From positions 1 to 5,461 of the forward strand of contig DKAI01000017.1 of NCBI GenBank assembly GCA_002450755.1: a DNA stretch of 5,461 bases, read 5' to 3'. The notes below the pieces were generated by a model. The model saw only the letters and a list, made by a program, of their open reading frames with translations, was not told the DNA's origin and searched no databases. Each line of letters starts with the position of its first letter. Position 1 is the stretch's first letter. Below are positions 1 through 4,087 of this stretch, piece by piece. The position numbers and the translations under genes were made by a program. The stretch comes from Deltaproteobacteria bacterium UBA6930 (lineage in GTDB: Bacteria > Myxococcota_A > UBA9160 > UBA6930).

Positions 1-288
1 CTCGTGGGACCGGAAACGGTTCGCTACTCGGAACTCGTCGCCAGAGCCGCTGAATTTTTGAATACTAAACCTCGCCCCATCATAATTCCCTCTTCTCTTA
101 TACGCTTTGTAGCGCTACTGGGCGAGAAGCTCTTCGAAAACCCTCCTATCACTAAGGACATGATAGACATTTTCCTATACAACAGTCACCACGATTCCAG
201 TCCACTATGCAAAGCGTTAGAACTCAAACTTAGAGATCTGGATGCTACTCTTGAATACAGTCTCTCAGAAGAAACGAACTACTCTTGA
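1..288 (+). CDS. C-terminal part of an atypical/extended SDR (NAD-dependent epimerase/dehydratase-like) protein, 5' end outside window
   Basis: The reading frame is open from the first base, so the GTG at 4 is an internal valine and only the last 95 residues are visible. They look like the end of an NDUFA9/epimerase-like atypical SDR. Residues 2-10 (VGPETVRYS) match the usual G-P-E-x-x-[TS]-Y-x-E turn. A helix with A-x-x-L-N follows, then I-I-I-P at about 27-30, and near the end H-D-S-S-P with a short L-K-L-R-D-L stretch, as in the substrate-lobe tail of these enzymes. The Rossmann domain and the catalytic YxxxK would lie upstream, so activity and substrate cannot be judged. The stop codon overlaps the TTG start of the next gene (TTGA, 285-288), which implies co-transcription and coupled translation with the membrane protein. 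An NmrA-like or complex I-associated homologue is an alternative. The family call is moderate. Confidence 0.62.
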   Translation, partial: LVGPETVRYSELVARAAEFLNTKPRPIIIPSSLIRFVALLGEKLFENPPITKDMIDIFLYNSHHDSSPLCKALELKLRDLDATLEYSLSEETNYS

Positions 289-1232
289 ATACAAAACGCT
301 TTTTGAAATTTATAGGTCCATGGATAATCACGTTCACGTGCTTCGGTTTTCTTTATAACCGTCTTAGTAATGCAGCCCAATATGAAGGAATGGAGGTTGC
401 CGGATACTTAGGAAATATTTTTTCTTCTGTCGACTGGATCGCCTGGCTATGTCTTATGATTCCCTATTCATTTATATTTCTTATAATTGACACTTGCGTC
501 CTTTGGCGAACTATTAACTGGTGGAACGCTCCAATAAACTTCAGAAAACTTCTTCCCTTGCGAGCAAGCGCCTATATTATTTCAATCTTAAACGAGCAAG
601 TCGGAAAAGGTACTATCGCTCTATACATAAATCGAAAATACCAAGTTCCTGGTTGGGAACTTGGTTCTACGATGTTAATAATAATGTACTGTGAGCTGAT
701 CTATCTACTCTTATGGGCTTCTTTAGGAGTCCTTTATCACCCAGGCGAGCTTCCTGCCGAAATGCAAATCTTTCACATAATCCCGGTGATTGGGATTTTC
801 GGGACTATCTCATTGGTGGCGATTCCAATGGTATTTCGTAACGTAAAATCCCAAACTAGTGGTTTTTTTTCGAGCAAGATTTTTTATAGCATTCGCAAAG
901 CAAACTTTTGTAAGTACTTAACTGTTATGGCAATTAAAACACCTTCGCTTTTAATTGGTGTGTGGGTTTATAGTAAATCTATCGCTTTGTTTGGAATTGA
1001 TGTTTCATTTCGAGAAATGCTTTCAATTTTGCCAGTCATATTCTTCGGAACTTTTATTCCTGGACCTTTTAGGGCGGTTGCTGTTTCACTCTGGCCAGCT
1101 CTTTATTCTGATATGCCAGGAGCCGCAGCATCGTTTGGCTTTGTCCAACACAATTTTTTTATACTTTTCAATGCAACTATAGGTCTTTTATTCCTTTCAA
1201 ACGCAAATCGGAATTTGAAATCTAGAATTTAA
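285..1232 (+). CDS. Polytopic membrane protein, flippase-like / LPG-synthase transmembrane-type
   Basis: This 315-residue integral membrane protein has hydrophobic segments at about 11-24, 50-74, 127-150, 163-183, 213-235, 244-258 and 289-305. Two stretches recall the lysylphosphatidylglycerol-synthase transmembrane (flippase-like) family. Around 93-115, an Ala/Ser-rich helix runs into N-E-Q-V-G-K-G, in the place of the family's N-x-x-x-P-G-x-x-G-E loop. Around 244-290 there is a second P-G loop (I-P-G-P-F-R) followed by a helix. That family moves or modifies lipids or lipid-linked sugars at the inner membrane. The match is by pattern only. The start is TTG at 285, because the first ATG (residue 36) would remove the first membrane helix; a weak AGAAG lies about 13 bases upstream. 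It overlaps the preceding SDR gene by 4 bases. Its composition is AT-rich (21/60 and 19/60 GC in two sampled lines) and it includes a T8 run at 861-868. Specific substrate unknown. Confidence 0.55.
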   Translation: MNTKRFLKFIGPWIITFTCFGFLYNRLSNAAQYEGMEVAGYLGNIFSSVDWIAWLCLMIPYSFIFLIIDTCVLWRTINWWNAPINFRKLLPLRASAYIISILNEQVGKGTIALYINRKYQVPGWELGSTMLIIMYCELIYLLLWASLGVLYHPGELPAEMQIFHIIPVIGIFGTISLVAIPMVFRNVKSQTSGFFSSKIFYSIRKANFCKYLTVMAIKTPSLLIGVWVYSKSIALFGIDVSFREMLSILPVIFFGTFIPGPFRAVAVSLWPALYSDMPGAAASFGFVQHNFFILFNATIGLLFLSNANRNLKSRI

Positions 1233-1791
1233 CGGCAATCCGATTTCGTATACCAACAAAAATAGACAGTAGTGTCGTGAAGCAAAGAAATCGCGCGCAA
1301 AACACTAACATATTTTCGAATTCAAACGAAATTTCGGCATCGAGAACCTTTACTCCTAACCAAACGCCAATCAGTACATAGTAAGAAATGCCATTGAAGC
1401 GACCAATAAAAGTTGACGTAAGTGGTGTGCGATTTGCAATAAAATCCCAACTATATTCTATAAATGAAATAGGAATAAGAACGATTAAAAAGTACGTTTC
1501 TGATCCAGAAATAGCCAATGCGAGGAATCCAGTGGTAACGAACAGTGCATCGCAACTATGATCAAAGAATCCCCCCAGACTTGAAACCTCTCCACGTTTT
1601 CTTGCTATGTGACCGTCCAAAAAATCACTTGCTACGGCTAAAAGAAAAATTGACAATGCGATTGAGTACTCAGCCTTTACAATTAGAAAGAACAAAGAAA
1701 AAGCAAGAAAAGCTCGTGATGCGGTAATTAAAGTGGATAGACTAGAAATTCTCACGGCAGATTGAACATCCTCGCTCGTGCGCTGTCTCAC
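1222..1791 (-). CDS. CDP-alcohol phosphatidyltransferase family protein
   Basis: This 189-residue membrane enzyme belongs to the CDP-OH phosphatidyltransferase family, which joins an alcohol to a phosphatidyl or related group carried by CDP, releasing CMP, at the inner membrane. The complete signature D-x2-D-G-x2-A-R-x8-G-x3-D-x3-D is present: D56, D59, G60, A63, R64, G73, D77 and D81. No catalytic residue is missing. An I-T-x-x-R segment (22-26) precedes the first helix, and further hydrophobic helices cover about 27-52, 82-110, 130-150 and 158-180. Length is normal for the family. The acceptor alcohol (glycerol-3-phosphate, inositol, serine or other) cannot be told from sequence alone. The longest frame begins at GTG 1791, limited by an in-frame TAA just upstream, but no good ribosome site precedes it; GTG at 1755 (residue 13) is a reasonable alternative. 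It converges on the membrane-protein gene and shares its last 11 bases with it. AT-rich (15/60 GC in line 1441-1500). Confidence 0.9.
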   Translation of the reverse strand: MRQRTSEDVQSAVRISSLSTLITASRAFLAFSLFFLIVKAEYSIALSIFLLAVASDFLDGHIARKRGEVSSLGGFFDHSCDALFVTTGFLALAISGSETYFLIVLIPISFIEYSWDFIANRTPLTSTFIGRFNGISYYVLIGVWLGVKVLDAEISFEFENMLVFCARFLCFTTLLSIFVGIRNRIAVKF

Positions 1792-1801
1792 TTAGTGTGA
1801 G
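1787..1801. repeat. Short dyad between the divergent transferase and cytochrome genes
   Basis: CTCAC (1787-1791) and GTGAG (1797-1801) are inverted repeats around TTAGT; a nested CACT-T-AGTG lies inside. The dyad covers the GTG at 1791 and sits 31 bases before the cytochrome c ATG. With only 41 bases between the two annotated starts, this is the natural place for shared control, but the repeat is short and may be chance. Confidence 0.25.
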
Positions 1802-1832
1802 GAGCTAAGACCCTGACCCCAATGAGAAAGCG

Positions 1833-2213
1833 ATGCCGAATATAAAAGCAACACAAATCAAACTGGTTAACATTATTTTACTCTCGATTGTTACGACTGC
1901 GATTTTTATTGGCTGGCTCGCTGCTTGCTCCTCCGAGCCTGATAACCTTGACCCCCTAGTAAAAAGAGGAAAAGTTGTATACCGGAATAATTGCACCGCA
2001 TGTCACGCACCTGATCCGACTAATGACGGCGGTCTGGGCCCCGCGGTTGACGGCTCCTCTTTGGAGCTTCTTACCGCGCGCATCGTTCACGGCAACTATC
2101 CCGAAGGTTACGAACCTCGAAAAAAGACCGGGATTATGGTTGCATTGCCTTTTCTAGAACCAGAAATACCCGCTCTGGTAGCCTACTTAAACCAAGAAAG
2201 TTTCGAGGATTAA
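1833..2213 (+). CDS. Small mono-haem cytochrome c, membrane-anchored or lipoprotein
   Basis: This 126-residue class I-type cytochrome c would act as an electron carrier on the periplasmic face of the inner membrane. The haem attachment site CTACH is at residues 54-58. The likely axial methionine is M102, in the usual G-I-M-x-x-x-P-x-L setting ahead of a final E-I-x-A-L-V-A-Y-L helix. The N-terminus has a basic stretch, a hydrophobic core (about 11-29) and L-A-A-C (29-32), a plausible lipobox with C32 as the lipidated residue followed by serine; otherwise the core would serve as an anchor. The start is ATG 1833, the only candidate after an in-frame TAA at 1806, with a weak GAGAAAG just upstream. 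It is divergent from the CDP-alcohol transferase gene by 41 bases and convergent with the PuuD-like gene across a strong hairpin. That neighbour is the membrane half of a protein normally fused to a cytochrome c domain, so this may be its partner (inference). Confidence 0.88.
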   Translation: MPNIKATQIKLVNIILLSIVTTAIFIGWLAACSSEPDNLDPLVKRGKVVYRNNCTACHAPDPTNDGGLGPAVDGSSLELLTARIVHGNYPEGYEPRKKTGIMVALPFLEPEIPALVAYLNQESFED

Positions 2214-2221
2214 AATTGGGA

Positions 2222-2260
2222 TAGCCGGGGGCAATGATATTTGATCACCACCCCCGGCTA
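2222..2260. terminator. Perfect inverted repeat between convergent genes, probable bidirectional terminator
   Basis: TAGCCGGGGG (2222-2231) pairs perfectly with CCCCCGGCTA (2251-2260). The 19-base middle can form a second small stem, TGAT (2235-2238) with ATCA (2244-2247), closed by a 5-base loop. It begins 8 bases after the cytochrome c stop codon and ends 20 bases beyond the stop codon of the leftward PuuD-like gene, so it sits where both transcripts should end. Neither side has a clean T-run, so termination may be aided by another factor, or the hairpin may mainly protect the 3' ends. Confidence 0.75.
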
Positions 2261-2280
2261 AAGACAAGTTTCTAAATCAA

Positions 2281-2988
2281 CTAGCTATTTAACAAAACAC
2301 CAACTAGATACAGAATGACTGTCAAGATTAGACCGCCATGAATCGTCCCAGAAACCGAAGCAAGTAGCTTTTGTGTTGATTTCCCGGGTGCAGATATACC
2401 ATTCCACTCGACAGCTAGAATGACCAAGCCAGCTACGATCCAATAAGTTGAATCATTCGTCCCGTTATTGAACGTTGCCAAGAAAGATGCTGATCCCATG
2501 AAAAACAGCATCGGTATTGAGAGAAGTGTGTTCGTGCGGGAGGCATTCGCAGCTTTGGGTGCAAGAGCAGCTGCTTCAGAATTTGCCTCGCCTCCACCAG
2601 CAACAGCTTCAGCAGAAGCGATCACCTTCTGTTGTATCGGCCAGATTACAAACCAGACATTTGCCCACATTATGGTTCCAATGAGACCACCTGTAAGAAT
2701 CCGTGTCATGTAGGGATCCGTAAATTCCACTCCCTGCACATGACGCAGGGCAATGATGGCCCAGCCAGAGATAATGGTAAACATTGCACCCCATCGAAAC
2801 CACCAAAGCGCTTTTGGAAGTAGACCTCTTACAACCTGGCTACGAGCCTGGCCACCAAGTTCCGTCGCAAAAAAGGGTGTCTGAACAAAATTAAAGTAAT
2901 AGAGCATTCCTATCCAAGTAATCCCAGCTAGAAAATGCATCCAGCGAAAAAGAAATTGCCATCCATCGCTTGTTGTAAATAGTTCCAT
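2281..2988 (-). CDS. PuuD-like membrane protein (Urate_ox_N domain) lacking the C-terminal cytochrome c domain
   Basis: This 235-residue polytopic membrane protein matches the N-terminal membrane domain of the urate hydroxylase PuuD. Landmarks are R15-W-x-H18 followed by A-G-I-T-W-I-G and Y-Y-F-N-F-V-Q (21-36), W-W-F-R-W (62-66), H83, A-N-V-W-F-V-I-W-P-x-Q-Q (109-120), the R-T-N-T-L-L-S-I-P-M stretch (151-160) and H217 in the last helix. H18, H83 and H217 are candidate metal or haem ligands. A loop rich in Ala and Gly (about 124-150) links the two helix groups. Characterised PuuD proteins are about 400 residues and end in a cytochrome c domain that accepts electrons from urate oxidation. Here the protein stops after the membrane part with a proper stop codon, so it is a short family form rather than a visibly broken gene. 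No purine-catabolism gene is in view, so urate as substrate is unproven. The start is ATG 2988 with a strong AGGAG 7 bases upstream. The standalone cytochrome c lies convergently beyond the hairpin. Confidence 0.8.
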   Translation of the reverse strand: MELFTTSDGWQFLFRWMHFLAGITWIGMLYYFNFVQTPFFATELGGQARSQVVRGLLPKALWWFRWGAMFTIISGWAIIALRHVQGVEFTDPYMTRILTGGLIGTIMWANVWFVIWPIQQKVIASAEAVAGGGEANSEAAALAPKAANASRTNTLLSIPMLFFMGSASFLATFNNGTNDSTYWIVAGLVILAVEWNGISAPGKSTQKLLASVSGTIHGGLILTVILYLVGVLLNS

Positions 2989-2995
2989 TCTTGCT

Positions 2996-3000
2996 CTCCT
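2996..3000 (-). promoter_or_regulatory. Strong ribosome binding site of the PuuD-like gene
   Basis: On the minus strand AGGAG lies 7 bases before the ATG at 2988, within a purine-rich GAGAGGAGAGCAAGA leader. It is the best ribosome site in the window and fixes the start of the PuuD-like gene. Confidence 0.8.
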
Positions 3001-3019
3001 CTCAGATCCTAGTTACCAG

Positions 3020-3029
3020 CTACTAGTAG
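3020..3029. repeat. Perfect 10-bp palindrome upstream of the PuuD-like gene
   Basis: CTACTAGTAG equals its own reverse complement. It lies 31 bases upstream of the PuuD-like ATG, just before its ribosome site, where an operator could act. Ten bases is short enough to arise by chance. Confidence 0.3.
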
Positions 3030-3047
3030 TCAGTTCTAAGATCGGGC

Positions 3048-3065
3048 AAACGACTGCCGTCGTTT
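3048..3065. repeat. 7-bp inverted repeat (hairpin) upstream of the PuuD-like gene
   Basis: AAACGAC (3048-3054) and GTCGTTT (3059-3065) are exact inverted repeats around TGCC. The dyad sits about 60 bases upstream of the PuuD-like start. It could be a regulator-binding site in the promoter or a leader hairpin. No T-run follows on the minus strand, so it is unlikely to be a terminator for the exonuclease transcript. Confidence 0.4.
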
Positions 3066-3125
3066 TGACATTTAATCGACTTACTTGCCCCCCCCAGTAG
3101 GACACTCGAATTCTAGGAACTTTCG

Positions 3126-3147
3126 CACGAGCTCACTCGTGGTTTTT
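3126..3147 (+). terminator. Small hairpin with T5, possible weak intrinsic terminator in rightward orientation
   Basis: CACGAG (3126-3131), a CTCA loop and CTCGTG (3136-3141) form a 6-bp stem followed by GTTTTT (3142-3147). In the rightward direction this has the form of an intrinsic terminator, although no rightward gene lies directly upstream. It might limit antisense transcription into the exonuclease gene. It lies about 35 bases past the exonuclease stop, but read leftward it lacks a T-run. The stem is short and the call weak. Confidence 0.3.
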
Positions 3148-3175
3148 AAATAAGAAAGCATTCTTAGCTTGTAAC

Positions 3176-4066
3176 TCACGCCCAGTGGCGAATTCTCGTG
3201 GTGATATTACCCCAACCTAGCTCTTCAAAGAGATTTCCGATCTCAACTTCAAGGGCGCCTTTGTAAGTAAGATCTTGAATACTTATTTCAGACAAGGCAG
3301 GTACATCACGAACTACTGTCGCGAGTCGTCGCATTTTGAAAGCTTGGCCACGGTGCTTGAGGAATCGCTCGCCGAGCTTTCGAGGCCCCCTGAAGGGAAC
3401 AGTTTCCCATTCGTTCAAAGACTCAGGAAAGTCTTCCAGTGCGCCAAACGCAGACAGGGCAGCTGCTGCTCCCTTAGAACCAATTCCTGGTACCCCAGGT
3501 AACTCGTCAACTGCGTCTCCCGCCAATCCTAAATAGTCCGGTATCTGCTCCGGTGAAACGCCAAACTTATTTCGGACCCCGTTAGCGTCAAGCAGAGTGT
3601 CTCGAGCAAGATCAAACAGTTCCGACCGACCGTCCTCAGTAATCAACTGTGCAAGATCCTTATCCGAACTGACGATCCTCACCTCACCACCCTCGGTAAG
3701 AACACGATCAGTTAGTGTTGCGATCAAATCATCAGCTTCAAAATTTTCAACCTCGAAACAAGGAATACCTAGAGCTTTTGCCAACGAAAGACAGATTTCA
3801 AATTGAGGCTCTAGATCGGCAGGGGGCTCAAGTCGCGATGCTTTGTACTCAGGAAAAATTTCATTGCGAAAGCTAGTTGCAGCTGCATCAAAACAACAAA
3901 CCAGGTAGCTTGGCTCTTCATCGAAAATATATTTCAGCAATGTATTTGCAAATCCGTAGGCAGCAGATGTTGGCTTGCCACCCGGACTGGCCATAGGCGG
4001 TAGGGAATAGTAGGCACGAAAAATATAAACGTGACTGTCAAAGATATGGACTTTTGCACGCGACAA
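3176..4066 (-). CDS. Standalone 5'-3' exonuclease / flap endonuclease (PolA N-terminal-type, FEN family)
   Basis: This 296-residue protein is homologous to the N-terminal 5'-3' exonuclease domain of DNA polymerase I, without a polymerase domain. The family removes RNA primers and 5' flaps in the cytoplasm with two-metal catalysis. Metal-site acidic residues are in place: D10, D60, E110, D112, D113, D135, D137, D184 and D187. The R67 and K75 to R78 region fits the helical arch (F-R-N-E and Y-K-A-S-R). The helix-three-turn-helix lies at about 181-200 (G-V-P-G-I-G-S-K-G). The usual D-N pair in that motif is D187-E188 here, a mild deviation. Length is close to other standalone forms; ExoIX (xni) is shorter, about 250, so that symbol is not assigned. 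The start is TTG 4066, backed by AGGTGG 8 bases upstream; the first in-frame ATG (residue 25) would remove D10. It follows proS by 21 bases and is probably expressed from the same transcript. Confidence 0.9.
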   Translation of the reverse strand: MSRAKVHIFDSHVYIFRAYYSLPPMASPGGKPTSAAYGFANTLLKYIFDEEPSYLVCCFDAAATSFRNEIFPEYKASRLEPPADLEPQFEICLSLAKALGIPCFEVENFEADDLIATLTDRVLTEGGEVRIVSSDKDLAQLITEDGRSELFDLARDTLLDANGVRNKFGVSPEQIPDYLGLAGDAVDELPGVPGIGSKGAAAALSAFGALEDFPESLNEWETVPFRGPRKLGERFLKHRGQAFKMRRLATVVRDVPALSEISIQDLTYKGALEVEIGNLFEELGWGNITTRIRHWA

Positions 4067-4073
4067 GAAAAAT

Positions 4074-4083
4074 CCACCTACCT
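4074..4083 (-). promoter_or_regulatory. Ribosome binding site that decides the TTG start of the exonuclease
   Basis: On the minus strand AGGTAGGTGG ends 8 bases before the TTG at 4066. It lies within the 21-base gap after the proS stop codon. Its spacing supports the TTG over the next in-frame ATG 24 codons downstream. Confidence 0.65.
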
Positions 4084-4087
4084 GATG

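Larger units (their letters stand above)
2989..3175. other. 187-bp gap upstream of the PuuD-like gene, with three short dyads and a C8 run
   Basis: This is the largest non-coding gap in the window and must hold any promoter of the PuuD-like gene. I see no convincing -35/-10 pair on the minus strand. It contains a 10-bp palindrome (3020-3029), a 7-bp stem hairpin (3048-3065), a run of eight C on the plus strand (3088-3095) and a 6-bp stem hairpin followed by T5 (3126-3147). No small coding frame with a good start or any tRNA-like fold was recognised in it. Confidence 0.6.

Noticed and set aside
4..288. GTG at 4 as the start of a 94-residue protein
   Set aside because: The frame is open to the left edge and the sequence begins in the middle of a known SDR-type motif, so this is an internal valine.
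1822..1845. Seven-codon frame ATG AGA AAG ... TAA overlapping the cytochrome c start
   Set aside because: Too short to judge, has no ribosome site, and is easily explained by chance.
1808..1960. Possible direct repeat GACCCTGACCCC / AACCTTGACCCC
   Set aside because: Imperfect, and the second copy is explained by the coding sequence of the cytochrome (N-L-D-P-L).
1805..1996. Minus-strand 63-residue frame opposite the cytochrome c signal sequence
   Set aside because: The hydrophobic tail is simply the complement of the cytochrome signal region, and the cytochrome has a clear haem motif.
2468..2823. Plus-strand open frames inside the PuuD-like gene
   Set aside because: They are antisense to a clear membrane protein, have no recognisable domain and no ribosome site of note.
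3065..3094. TTGACA at 3065-3070 as a rightward -35 box
   Set aside because: The matching -10 position falls in the C8 run, and no rightward gene follows.
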